Source: Zantedeschia hybrid cultivar (Eukaryota; Streptophyta; Magnoliopsida; Alismatales; Araceae). Taken from it: a DNA stretch of 64,000 nucleotides. Location of the stretch: the NCBI GenBank assembly GCA_030544215.1, contig JARZZO010000014.1, forward strand, positions 37,105,734 through 37,169,733, given 5' to 3'. The notes beneath the pieces are model-generated. The model was not told the DNA's origin, searched no databases, and saw only the letters and a program-made list of their open reading frames with translations. Below, in pieces: positions 32,677-45,300 of this stretch; position 1 is the first letter of the stretch, and each line of letters begins with the position of its first letter. The position numbers and the translations under genes are program-made.

Positions 32677-34440
32677 TGTAATACTTGACCTATTAGCAAG
32701 TTAGAAGTAACCCATTAATAGCCTAGATAGTCTTTTAGAGGGGTGTGAGTAAGCCATTTTATAGCCGGGCCAAGAGAGCTTATTTGCGTCATGCTATGCT
32801 GACGTGAATAAGAGGGAGGTTGTATTCACGTCATATCGTCCTGACACGAATACAAAGTCCAACTGTGATGTGAATTGTCCTGATTTATTTCCTTGTTTGA
32901 TGATTGTTTGTGTGGAATCTGATCTAGAGGCTATAAATAAGTTCCCTGAGTGCGTGAGAGAGAGTTTTCTGCGTTTTAAACCCTAGTTTGGCCGTAAGAG
33001 AGAGATTGAGAGCGTTGCGACATTGTAGGGAGTTAGAGGAGGGCAGTTGCCATGCATGACCCTTTCTCTTTCTCCCTGTGTCTTAAGAGAAATCCTAGTG
33101 CAGCCATGCAGAAAACCTAATCTGCAGGATTAATAGCGTCATGAGACCCTGACACCAATATGAATTAGCGTCAAGGTACACTAACACGATTAACCTCTAA
33201 CAGACTTATGATATATGTGTTTGTCCCTCTTGAATCCGAAGCATAGATTGAATCATGTTATCATGATTAAGTATTACTCTGATACCATCTAATTGATGTG
33301 TGATATTTACCTTTACTGCATGCCTATTTTCCTATGAAAATTAGTAGATCTTATGCATGAATCCATGACTATATGTGTTATAGAATTAATCCATGCATAC
33401 ACTTAAATTCTTGCTTTTCACTGAAAGTTATCGTTCATGTTTGACCCGCGTTTTTATAGAATTAAATTCTGAAAACTAGTTGAACAGTGAAATTTGCATC
33501 AACCACCCCTGACACGATAATAAGAGGTGTCAACTATTTCTAACGTGAATTTGACTGTCATGAACCTAAAACTTGATGATTTGCATGTCGCACAACATAT
33601 TTAATTTTTGTTATTGCACTTTGATATAGGCACTGTCACAGAGCATATTGCATGCATGTTCTATGATGATTAAAGATGTTAAGATGTTATGGACAATGCC
33701 ACCATGAGAGGTTAAGTGTCCAACCCACAATAGTGTCCTTGTGGGGGAAGACTAAGATAAGATGTGAAAGGGCTCGAGGCAATGAGTCAAAATCCTATAA
33801 GTGTGCTAACTTGCGGGTACATCAACCGTAGGTGGGATGTGTCAATCCCCCGACTGCACAGCCGAAGATCTAGTAGGCTTTCCCTTACTACTAAGTGATG
33901 ATAATGAATAAGATGACCATGACTCCTAATGATGTGGTTGAATACATTTCTTGTTATGAAGTGAAAGGATGATGAATGAATATGACATATTTGTATGATG
34001 TATGGTGCACGAAGATGATACATGTTTAAATGATTGATATTTCATGATATGCATGTTTTGAAGTTAAAAGTAGATCGGCATGAATACTATGCACTTGTTA
34101 TTGACATAGTTGTTTTCAAATGAGCATTTTAGGACTTAAGATGCTTATATTTGACTTATTATTCCAGCAAATTAGTAGTTTAATTATCACGTCTTTTCAC
34201 TCATGCTATAGTTCTTTAACTGTAGACTAATGGTTATTTGAGCTTGTTGAGTTCTATGTGGTAGCAAAGGATCAAGAAGTTTGAGACTTGAGCTTGAAGC
34301 CAGTTATCTAGAGTAGGTTTTGCTTTATGTTTTAGTAGTAAGAGATGTATTAGGTTTTATTTTCAGCGTGACAAGCTATACTTTTATTTTCTTATGGACG
34401 ATAGAGATCCTGGATGGACAATTATTGTGACATCTTTAAT
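32677..34440 (+). repeat. Tekay-like 3' LTR
   Basis: It starts TGTAATACTTGACC directly after the PPT. The 3' edge is uncertain: candidate TGTGACA ends lie near 34440 and 34475. At least four hairpin modules of GCGTCA...TGACG type occur within 32785-33200, a looser version of the modules in the other Tekay LTRs. Confidence 0.65.
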
Positions 34441-34559
34441 TCAGCGATTTAATTAGTAGATCTTTCTTGTGACAATGATGGTTATGTACATTAATGGCTT
34501 TAGTATTTTATTTGCATACTCTTTCTGCATGGAAAACTAAGAGGATGTTTGGGTTGTTC

Positions 34560-36791
34560 CCATTAACGACACATTGGACCAGCGATTCGCTATAGGCTAG
34601 CACGACCAAACTGGGCAGACAATCCAAGGCACCACAATAAACAAAGGAAATATATGAGCTTCAGTTCTATTCTTTGTTTTTCGTTGTTTCTTCCCTTTTC
34701 TTGCTTTAGTTGAAGAAGCAGGGGCTTCCCTCTTCTTAAATGATAGGAGGACTTGAGATAGGGGAATGTCTTATGCAAATCTAGGCTCTTTAGGTTCCTC
34801 AGACTCTTTTTTCAGAGAATCTCATCTAAGAGGAGGTTTCCGCTAATGAGGGAGTCAGGACTGGTTCCTCAGGGACTGTCTTAGGTGATTGAGGAGGTGA
34901 AACAACAAAGGTAGGAGGAACTATGGTAGGTGAGGGAGGAGGAGAAGGAGAAGGTGATAAGTTCCTCCCTGATGAAGGAAAAATGTCCTCATTAGAGAAG
35001 GTAGGAATAGATAAAGATGTCCAGTTTGTGTGCTTGGTAGGTTGGATGGACCCAAAGATGAGCTAGGCATGTCAGAAAGGCTGAAAGAAGTAAAGGGACT
35101 AACAGATGCTGAAGGAGCAAAAACTTGTGAAGGAGCATCAATAGTTTTAGGTGGTGTGTGAGATGGTGAAGATACAAAGGTAGAAGGTTCAGTGGATAGC
35201 ATGTGAGTAAGACGTATAGAAGAAAGTGCAAGTACATTGTCCAAGATGTGAATATTTTCAGACAATGGTACTGCCATGGTGGTGGTTTCTAGTGATGAAG
35301 ATGAAGAGAGGAGGCAGGAAGAGTAGTAGTAGTCCTTCTGCATATGGGAATGACCCTCCTCCTCATCTGACAGACTCTCAGTTCAGATACTAACCGAAGA
35401 ACATCACCTAATACTTTCTTCAAATCTTCCATCCCTACTTTAATTTATGAAAGATCAGCCTATTGCTGATCCAATCTCCTCATAACCTCATCATATCTGC
35501 TAGATTTGCTAGCTCTATCCTCTTTCCTTTTTCTGACAGACTATTTTTGTGCAGGAGAAGGAGGATAGGCTCATCGTCTGGATAAATGAAACCAGTATTC
35601 CTAAGTAGCTCATCCACTTATTCAGTTGGTTCTTGAGATCCTTGAGCTTCTTCTTCTACTTGGGCCTCTCCCTAAGCGATAGGCCCCCCTCAACAGGTGC
35701 AAGTTGAGGAGAGGGTTCTCTGGCCCTTTCTTCTGAAACTTCTATAGGCTGGTCTTGCATATTTACTTTTGTAGCTATCTCTGCTGTTGTTTCTTACTGT
35801 GGCTGATCCATAGCTACTACCTCTGATGGTGTTGTCATTTCTATTGGTTCTTCTATTGTTGTTGGTGGTGGTTCTGCCACTAGTGTTGTTGTTGGTTCTA
35901 CTGTTGTTGTTGCTACTGCCACTTCAGTCCCTTCTAGCTCTGGTTCCTCACAAGGAATAAAGTCTTTGAGCCATTTTCCATTTGAGTAAGTAAAACTGCT
36001 TCTCTTAAGCCTACTAGAAGTCATTGCAGGATGGAATGACTCCTCCTTTACTAAAGTCCACTCCAAGGTGCTTGAAAATAATTGTCAATAGGTGACCATA
36101 TGGGAGCCACACCTTGTTGGATATTTTAGGCTTTTGCAGGTCTTCTATTGTGTTGCCTATATTCCATAGCATGTATATAAGTAGGTTTACTTGCTTCTTC
36201 TGCAGCACCTAGTATAGAATATCTGAAATCACTCTCAGTGATAATTGAAACAGTTGCACCTCTACTGATTAACGGATAAGAGATAGTAAAGTGCAACATC
36301 CTCCTTTCTACAGACAATTGATTCACATCTACGTAACCTGCTTTCAAGGCAAACTGAGGTTCTGATCCCTCTAGCCTTGGCTTCATTTCCCTCACTGTCA
36401 TCACGCCCAAAGCCTTTGGCTTCACATCCAAATAGCTTCTCAATTAGATCAGGAGTGATATCCAAGGTCTTGCCTTTTACTTTGACTGTTATGTGGGTGG
36501 ATTTGTTCTGAACAGTTGTAATATAAAAATGCCTTGACTAGATCCTTGTAGAATGGCTCATTTGCCTGGTAGATTTTCTTCCATTTGCTTTCAGTCTGAA
36601 CCTTCTTAATCTTTTCCAAACTTTTCTTGTTTTAGTTATGCAAAGTCTACCTTCTTACAGCTGCAATAATCCACCTTTGCTGTCACAAATCTCTAATGCT
36701 CTGAGTCGGATGCAAAGTGGACTGCTGATGTTGCCGATGCCACAGGCTCAGTTTTAACTACTGAAGCAACCTCTATAGTAGGTGCGGCCAT
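34560..36791 (-). pseudogene. Sirevirus env-like frame, broken
   Basis: A minus-strand coding remnant begins with ATG at 36789-36791 and is broken by several stops and frameshifts. Recognisable pieces are KALGV and ITPDLIEKLFGCEAKGFG (36262-36465), ILGAAEEASKPTYIHAM (36126-36443), LPYGHLLTIIFKHLGVDFS (36014-36208) and a Pro/Thr/Val-rich tail (35794-36066 and further left). These resemble the plant env-like protein encoded downstream of pol in SIRE1-type copia elements; its function is not established. It lies 3' of the RNase H fragment at 37640, as that order predicts. A related 'plant transposon protein' frame is the alternative reading. Confidence 0.6.
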
Positions 36792-37639
36792 TTAGACAAA
36801 AGGTCTAGGGTTTAAAAGAGGCAAAAAACAAAATCTAAAGGAGCAAGGATTAATCTAAGAAATAAATAGAAGAGAAAGGTAGAGGAAATCAAGAAGTGTT
36901 GAAAAGATTATACCTTTCATAAGAAATCACGCAGGAAGGAACATAATTAGAAGATTGTCCTTCGCATACAGAAGCAAGAAGGTTCAAGAGTGATGAGGAG
37001 AGAAAGAGACTTTTGGTGGAGGGAATACGAAGGTTTCCTTTATATAGAGGCTCGGTCAAAAAGTAAGTCTTTGACCAAGGGTGGATAGATTAGTCTTAAG
37101 AACTTAATCAAAGTGAACGATAATCGAAGTGAGATATGAATCAATTATAGAACAAGCATAATCGAAGTATAGAAGAAACTAAGCAAATACCATTAATTGA
37201 TTACGAAGGGAAAATCGACTAATCAAAGGATATCGATTACTGAAGGAAATCGATTAACATTGAATCCACAATATCAATTAAGGGATACGAGGAGGCAATC
37301 GATTGATTGCACGGCGACTATATGAATGTTCGTAAAATCCACAATATCGATCAAGGAATGTGAGGAGGTAATTGATTGATTGCACGGCGATTATACGAAG
37401 GTTTGTAAGAAGGGCTGCACAATGATTGCACAAAGGAAAGGGCTAATTGATTACATGTTCTAACTTTATCAATATAGAGACACTTAATCTGAGAGGAGAT
37501 TAAGAAAGTGATCAAGCAATTCATTATGGAAATCGATTAAGTATCAAGTGATGATCTTCTAACTCATATCTTTATGTAGATCTATCCATTTATTAAAGTT
37601 ATGAACTAATTGATATCCTTCACAAATCGCAGGTCCCCA
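36792..37639 (-). promoter_or_regulatory. Promoter-like region upstream of env-like frame
   Basis: On the minus strand a strong TATA box (CTATATAAAG, plus-strand 37037-37050) lies about 250 nt upstream of the env-like ATG. Inverted W-boxes (GGTCAA 37054-37059 and TTGACC 37071-37076) sit just behind it. Further upstream, 37130-37560 has repeated ATCGATTA palindromes and a 73-bp tandem duplication (37263-37410). The leader has a pyrimidine-rich tract ending in TAG before the ATG, a possible splice acceptor. No promoter activity has been shown. Confidence 0.45.
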
Positions 37640-37930
37640 GCTCTCTTCTGATAGAAGTAAATTTATCTTCAGGAAGGAGTTTTGTAAATATATCAGCTAG
37701 TTGATGTAATGTATTAATAAAATCTATTCAAATGTTACTACTAGCTACATGATCTTTAATAAAATGATCAATATGTTGGTTCCTGGAGTGCTATATGGGA
37801 TTCTTTGTTAAGTTGATGGCACTAGTGTTGTCCCACAACATTAAAATCCCATCAAGCTTGTATCCAAAGTCTTCTAGTTGATGTTTGATCTACAACAGAT
37901 GTGCACATCAACTTCCAATCACTTCAAATA
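37640..37930 (-). pseudogene. Sirevirus RNase H C-terminal fragment
   Basis: Minus-strand codons include LWDNTSAINLTKNPI, HIDHFIKDH and QLADIFTK, the signature end of copia RNase H in Sirevirus-type elements. Stops are present. Its 5' side joins protease-region sequence at about 37935, so integrase, RT and most of RNase H are deleted. Confidence 0.8.
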
Positions 37931-37934
37931 TAAC

Positions 37935-39980
37935 TTTGTGACCTTTGTTGCACAGCTGGCTGATGCTAATCGAATTATGCTTCTACGTATCAACACACAG
38001 CACATCTTCAATTAGATTACTGATTTATTTTCTACTGTGTCACTGCCCATGACTTTACCCTTGCAATTATCTACTTAGGTGGTTGTCCCTCACTCAGCTT
38101 GCATTGATTTAACCAAGGTCAAGTCACCTGTCATAAGCCTAGAGCATGCACTGTCCATATAATATTTGGATGCTCCTGGGCTACCATACAATTAACATTT
38201 GATGGGTTCTAGGTACCCAAATCTTTTTGGGTCCTTTTGAGTTAGTACCTAGGGCAGACCCTTTCGGCACCTAGATCCACTTTCTCGACTCGTAGGTTTT
38301 GGAAGTGTGGCCCAATCTGCAGCAATATGAGCAACAATCCAAGCAATGGGCCTTTTTCTTTAAGCTTGTTAAAGTGGAGGCTTTTACAAACCTAGGGAGA
38401 TGATATTTATCTGAGGACTTTATCTGTGGAGAGATTTTAAGTGGCACATATCTGAGTCCATCTTTTCTATTATCAGTCTTAAGTGCTTTCAAGCAAAGGG
38501 GTAAAGATGTTTTACCCCTAGTTAACTTTGCAAGAGAGGATTTTAAATATTAATTTTCTTGAGTTAACTTATTTTGACTTATTTTATCTTCATTAACAAC
38601 CATCTTTGTCTTATTTATCTTTAAGAGTTCTTCATGAAGTTCTTGTAGTTTACGTTCATGAGTTTTATTAACTTCACCAAGTGATTGATTTTCACATTTT
38701 AAACTAGTATTAGCATGCACTAGTGCTATGTTCTTAGATTTTAAGGAAGCATAACACTCAATTTTTCATAATCATTTTTAACTAACTTAAGCTCCCATAA
38801 AAGAATTTTAAACTTTTTATAATGCTCATCAAAAGCCTCTTCCAAAGATAGTTCCTCATCAGAATTGGAACATGGTTCAAGAATTGAGTTAGAGTTTACT
38901 TTCTCATCTTCATAATGAGTGTTCGTAGCCATGAGAGCCAGATTTGCAAGCTTCCTTTTCTTCTTCATATATGGAGGAGTAAGAGGAATCATCATCATTT
39001 TCCCAAGCAGCTGCCATCACCTTCATTTTGAAGTATTTTTTGAACTTCTTTGCATAGTCCTTCTTTTAGTGACCCTTCCCTTTTAATTGTGGATACTTAG
39101 CTCCCAAGTGTTCAGGTTGCTTGCATTTGTAGTAGGTTGGTTCTTACTTTTTGTCTCTATTTCTTTTCTTTAGGTATTTCTGATTTGAGGTTTCTTAGAA
39201 CTTCTGCTTTGTGAGAATTATTTGCAGCCTCCTAGAGAGCAGGGATTCTTCATCACTATTAATTTTACTCTCTTCACTTGCGGAGTCTTCATTTGAGCTC
39301 GGCAAGCTACTCTTCAAGGTTGTAGAGATTTTATTTTTGGAGCTACTCTCCCCTAGTATTTCCATATTTATCTCATGGGCCATAAGAGATCCTATGAGCT
39401 TCTTAAGGTTCATATTGTTGAGATCATTAACTTCTTCAATAATTGTGACCTTGGAAGTCCACTGACTAGGGAGAGATATCAAAATTTTCCTGACTAAATC
39501 TCCATTACTGTATTCCCTACTAAGAGCCATCAGTCCATTGGTGATGTCAATAAATCTATTGTACATTTTGTGTGATGGTTTCTGAGGGGTCCATCTTAAA
39601 CTTCACATACTGAGTCACCAAGATATCAATCTTGATTTCTTTCACTGTATGTTTCTTCGTAAGTCAACTCAAGCTTCTTCCACATCTCTTGTGTTGTCTT
39701 GCATGTAGAGATTCTGTTGAATTCCTTCTTTCCGAGAGCAACACAAAACATTTTTTGTCATGTTATTCAGAGACATTAAATGTTTGTCATTATCGGTCCA
39801 TCTTTCTCTGGGAACGGTGATGATGTAATCGTCATCCTCAAACATATTCCATAGGTCGAGATCAGGACCCTTAAGGAAGTATTCCATTAGGCACTTCCAT
39901 TAAGAGTAATCTTCACCATCGAATAATGGAGGGCGGCTAATGGACTGACCTTTACCATAACCGTTTGCCATAGCCATAGC
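37935..39980 (-). pseudogene. Sirevirus gag and protease start, broken
   Basis: It reads leftward from ATGGCTATGGCAAACGG near 39980. The pieces are an N-terminal gag (YFLKGPDLDLWNMFEDDDY, 39669-39887), a capsid-like core (ELVRKILISLPSQW-type motif, 39195-39566), an acidic segment (38741-38998) and a degenerate zinc knuckle CSYCCRLGHTSKTY (38271-38492). A protease-proximal MDSACSRLMTGD stretch lies near 38150. Frameshifts and stops separate the pieces. It follows a PBS and LTR at 40013-40030, which confirms its place as gag. Confidence 0.8.
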
Positions 39981-40012
39981 TCTCAGATAGTTAGATCTTT
40001 ACAATGAAAGAT

Positions 40013-40027
40013 CAGACTCTGATACCA
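40013..40027 (-). other. Sirevirus primer-binding site
   Basis: On the minus strand it reads TGGTATCAGAGTCTG two bases inside the LTR that begins at 40030. Eleven leading bases match the initiator tRNA-Met PBS. Confidence 0.75.
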
Positions 40028-40029
40028 CT

Positions 40030-40833
40030 TGTTGCCTAGACTATAGAGAACCCAGAGGAGGGTGAATGGGTTATTAAAATATATAGACACTAAATCGAAT
40101 TGAAAATAATCACAATTGAACAACAAGGGGAGGAAATAAGGAGCAATCACACAAGACCCATAGGATTTATCCTAGTTCAGTCTATCCAGACCTACGTCCA
40201 GTCACTACTGCCTCTTGGGAGTTCTACTAACACAAGGTGCAAACCCCCATTCCGGTTAATAACAAACACAATCACAACCCCCAGTCTCAGCTAGTCCTCC
40301 CTTCAATATAATGAAGAGGAAAATAACCTCCTGCATGTAGGCCCTCTCTTCCAATAACCAGGTAGAGAAACACATAAATCAAGTTGAGTACAGATGAAAT
40401 GAGAGTGCCTTCAAAGAGGTAGGTGTTCACAGATGAACATACAATAAGATCAAGACAGAAAAGCAAATATAGAACAATGAAAACACAAGTCTTGATTAGT
40501 CTGAAGAATCCTAAGAGCCTCTAAATGCACAATTGAAAGGAAGTTCAAGCTCAGGGATTCATCTTCTATTACTTTTCACCCTCAGCTCTTGAGCATTGGA
40601 TCATTTTGGGTGCCAAGAAGCAGAGTATTTGCTAATTGATTTCTATATTATCCCCCTATTCAACTCTTTTTCTCTCTTTTCTTTTTACTTCTCTCAGGTC
40701 TTCATATATAGAAGATCTTCAAAATCTGTCCATTAGACTGAAGGAGGGAAATGCTAGAGAAAGATAGTGTGTAACATTTGAAAATTTCAGAGAGAGGGAC
40801 ACAGAGAGAAAGGGTCTTCTGTCATGGCTGAAC
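40030..40833 (-). repeat. Sirevirus 5' LTR, part 1
   Basis: It begins TGTTGCCTAGAC next to the PBS and is interrupted at 40833 by the copia insertion. It continues at 50200. A TATATATG-like site on the minus strand near 40703-40712 could be the LTR TATA box. No matching 3' LTR is found beyond the env-like frame. Confidence 0.65.
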
Positions 40834-42375
40834 TGTTGGGATTTCTCGGGTTTCTCCGGATCGCTCAGGCAGCGGAAAATAAAATAAAACAGCCATCCGT
40901 TTTCCCGTTTCGAAAAACTAAAAACAACGATTATCGGGTAATCGATTCTCACCGTGTGCGGATTCGAATCCGCAACCGTTCGGTTCCGTCGGTGCGACAC
41001 CGCAAGCCGCGCAAGTTCCCGGCCTCTAGCGAAGTCTACGCGATCCTCCACGCGACGGATATCCTCGCGTTCCTCGTTCTTCGTAGCCCACGAAACCTCC
41101 GCTGGTCGCCGCAACGTGCGGACGATTTCCCGTCGAACGGGATTCGGACAAGCGGCGGAGCAGATCTGGATCTGTCTGGACGCCAGAGAGAGAGAGAAAC
41201 AGAGGAGGGGCGGCTAGGGTTAGCAGAAGCTTGGCCTGCTCAGCCCGTTCGCTATGTTTTATACTAACCGCGCGGTTTTTCATAAAAACCCCCGGTTTAT
41301 ATAAAACCCACTTATTTATCCATCGCCTTGAGAATCATTTGCGTGTGACCCTCTAGGCCCAAGTACCAGTCCAGTTAATGGCCCAACAAGACCAGTGACT
41401 CCTCACTGGATTTATTAATCAATTAATAACTCTTTATTAATTAATTAATCAATCGAATTGATGTCGCACATCGAATTCGACTGGGCCTCCGATCACGTTG
41501 GGTGCCAAGCAACACCGCGTGAACCCGGAAGGTATTGGGGTTAAGTAACCCACTCTTGGAACCTTTCCGCCGACAGTTACCGCGTGGATATAATCCTTCA
41601 TTCGTACAATGCTCTCGAGTCAACTCAGGGCATAGCGAGCTGTCAAACCCTAACCGGTCGACTCACTTGGATTGGATGCCGCTGATGAATATTGGAAAAC
41701 TCCTTTCCCGATATTATCGTCCGCCCTGACCAGGGACTTTCGCGCATCCTTCCTAGAGCATTCTCTCTCTAAGTACCGAGAGCGAATGATTCCTTATTGA
41801 CACACAATTCCCTTCGACGGTATTCCGCTGTACCCAATCCTTGGCGTATTAGAATCCCGTGGCTAGAGATTCGTAAACCAAAGTCAAAGTACAGAAGTCC
41901 ACCGACAAGGTGTCCTTGGTGTCTCAGGTCCGAGGACCATCCACGCAACTGCGACAATAGAATCAAGCTGGTTGACAGTGAGGTACATTACCATCCAGCG
42001 ATTCAGTCGGATCAGTTCAGTGAACTCATTCTCCAATGAGCACCTACAGATTTGCCTTAGTGTCTCCACACAAGTGATTTATGAGATCAGTCACCCTCAT
42101 CATATGAGCAAGAGTAATATGTACTAGTCTAACCGGATATCCGATGTCCTTCTCGGATATCCTCCGACTAGGAACGATTAAGAATATGTGTGTTTAAGTG
42201 ATCAGTCTCATTAGTATGATCTCATCATAATCTGATAACTATAGCACATATTCACGGACTTCATTATGAAACGATAATTAACGTGATTTACACATAATGA
42301 ATATTATGCCATTATATTAATAAATGAACGAGATTTACATAGTTAGATTGACTTGTAGGCCACCTAAAACTAACA
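40834..42375 (-). repeat. Copia 3' LTR
   Basis: It runs from TGTTGGGATTTC to CTAAAACTAACA on the plus strand, 1542 bp. It contains the perfect palindrome GCGGATTCGAATCCGC (40958-40973) and a TATATAAA-type site at 41297-41306 usable on the minus strand. Confidence 0.93.
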
Positions 42376-42388
42376 ATCTCCCACTTGG
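42376..42388 (-). other. Copia polypurine tract
   Basis: It is the complement of CCAAGTGGGAGAT, immediately 5' of the 3' LTR on the minus strand. The same tract adjoins the other copia LTRs at 17280 and 29140. Confidence 0.85.
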
Positions 42389-42389
42389 A

Positions 42390-45300
42390 CTAAAGCCAAT
42401 CACCTTTATACAATAAGCCTATAGACTCTAGGTGACGCTCAAACACAATTTGAGCCAACGGCTTCGTCAGTGGATCTTCTACATTGTCGACGGATGGAAC
42501 TCTTTCCACTACTACATCTCCTCTGGATATGATCTCTCTGATAAGGTGAAAGCGCCTCAGAATATACTTCGATTTCTGATGAGACCGCGACTCTTTTGCT
42601 TGCGCAATAGCTCCATTGTTGTCGCACAACAGTGGAACAGGCTCAGAGATGCTGGGAACTACGCCGAGGTCGGTGATGAATTTCTTCAACCACACTGCTT
42701 CCTTGGCGGCTTCAGCTGCAGCGATGTACTCAGCTTCAGTCGTCGAATCTGCAGTGGTTACTTGCTTGGAACTCTTCCAGCACACTGCGCCTCCGTTCAA
42801 AGTAAACACGAATCCATATGTAGGCTTACTATCATCTGGATCTTACTGGAAACTCGAGTCAGTAAAGCCTCACAGTTTCAAGTCACCTCCTCCATAGACA
42901 AGAAACATATCCTTAGTTCTTCTCAAGTACTTAAGGATACATTTCACTGCCTTCCAGTGCTCTTCGCCTGGATCAGCCTGAAATCTGCTCGTAACACTTA
43001 AAGCAAATGCAACATCAAGCCGTGTACATAGCATGGCATACATGATAGATCCTATGGCAGAGGTATAGGGTATTCTATCCATGAATGCCCTCTCATCAGG
43101 AGTCTTAGGAGACTGCTCCTTTGAGAGACTAATTCCATGTCTCATCGGTACGAGACCTCTCTTGGAATTTTCCATGCCAAACCTTTTGACTATGGTATCT
43201 ATGTACAAGGATTGGGTCATTCCAAGCATCCTCTTTGATCTATCTCTATAGATCCGTATTCCCAATACGTAGGATGCTTCTCCCAAATCCTTCATGAAGA
43301 AGTTTTTCGACAGCCAGATCCTTACTGATGACATCATAGCTACATCATTTCTAATGAGTAGTATGTCATCTACGTAAAGAACTAGAAAAGTGACTGCACT
43401 CCCACTGGCCTTCTTGTACACACAAGGCTCATCTTCATTCTTAATGAAGTCATAAGACTTGACAGCCTCGTCAAATCTTATGTTCCAGCTCCGGGAAGCC
43501 TACTTCAGTCCATAAATGGACCTCTGAAGCTTGCACACTTTATTTGGAGATTCTTTGGATGTGAAACCTTCTGGTTGTATCATATACACCTCTTCCTCAA
43601 GGTTACCATTGAGGAAGGTAGTCTTCACATCCATCTGCTAGATTTCATAATCAAAATGTGCAGCAATGGCGAGTAGAACTCTGATCGACTTTATCATGGC
43701 AACTGGTGAGAAAGTCTCGTCATAGTCAATTCATTGCCTTTGACGATATCCCTTTGCCACCAACCATGCCTTATAAGTGTCGATCCGTCCATCAGCACCG
43801 ATCTTTCTCTTAAAGATCCACTTGCAACCGATGGGTACAATACCTTCGGGCAAGTCCTCCAAGTTCCAAACTTGGTTGGTGTACATGGACTGGATTTCTA
43901 AGTTCATGGCTTCTCGCCATTTCTCGGCTTCTGGGCCTTCTATGGCCTCCTGGTAGGTTTTCGGATCATCATCCTCATTATATTGTACCTTAGACTTACC
44001 TTCAGCAATATGTCCCACATATCGTTTGGGTAGTCTAGGTACTCTACCAGATCTACGAGGCTCATCTGTATGTACCTGAACAGATTCAGGAACTGATATC
44101 TCATCTGATGATAATGCAACTGTTTGGGGATCTGGAATCTCTTCCAGTACTATTTTACTCCCACTGTTCTCCTGGAGAAGGTATTCCTCTTCTAGGAAGA
44201 CAGCTTTCCTGGCGACAAACACCTTTTGTTCACCAGGATGGTAAAAATAGTATCTAAAGGTTTCCTTTGGATATCCCACAAAACTGCATTTATCAGTTTA
44301 TGATTCCAGCTTGTCTGGATCATGCCTCTTTACATGAGCCGAACAACCCCAGACTTTAACATGTTTAAATTCTGGTTTCCTGCCTTTCCATATCTCATAT
44401 GGAGTAGAGGCCGCAGACTTGCTGGGTACTCTGTTCAGTAGGTATGCTGCTGACTCTAGAGCATACCCCCAGAGGGACACTGGTAATCCTAAAAAGCTCA
44501 TCATGGATCGCACCATGTCCAACAAGGTGCGATTCCTCCTTTCTGATACACCATTCATCTATGGTGTATATGGAGGGGTCAGCTGAGAAAGGATACCATT
44601 ATCCTTTAAGAATTGTGTGAAATTAGTACTCAAGTATTCTCCTCCTCGATCTGATCGAAGAGCTTTAGTACTCTTTCCTAATTGCTTCTCTGCCTCATTC
44701 TTGAACTCCTTAAACTTCTCAAATGCTTCCGACTTGTACTTCATTAAGTACACATAGCCGAATCTTGAAAAGTCATCGGTGAACGTGATGAAGTAAGAAA
44801 AGCCACCTTTGGCTTGAGTGGACATTGGACCACATACATATGAATGTATTAGTTCCAAAATGTCCTTGGCACGTTCTCCATGTCCACTAAATGGAGATTT
44901 TGCCATCTTTCCCATAAGGCAGGATTCGCATGTTGCAAATGACTCATAATCGAATGTTGTTAAGTAACCATGCTTGTGCAACTTTTGCAACCTGCTTTCG
45001 CCAATGTGCCCAAGTCTACAATGCCACATGTAGGCCTGGTTCACACAATTCTTGCTCTTCTTAAGAGCATTATCAATTTGAAGATTGTAATAAGAAACAT
45101 CTAAGAGATATAGACCGTTGACTAAAGATGCTGAAGCTATTGATTTATTACCATAATAAATCGAACTACTTCTATTCTCAATAGTCAACCTATATCCTAT
45201 CTTGTCCAAACAAGATATTGATATGATGTTCTTTATTATGCTAGGAACATAATAACAATCTTCTAATAGTAAGGCGTCTCCTGATGGAAGCCTGAGGTTT

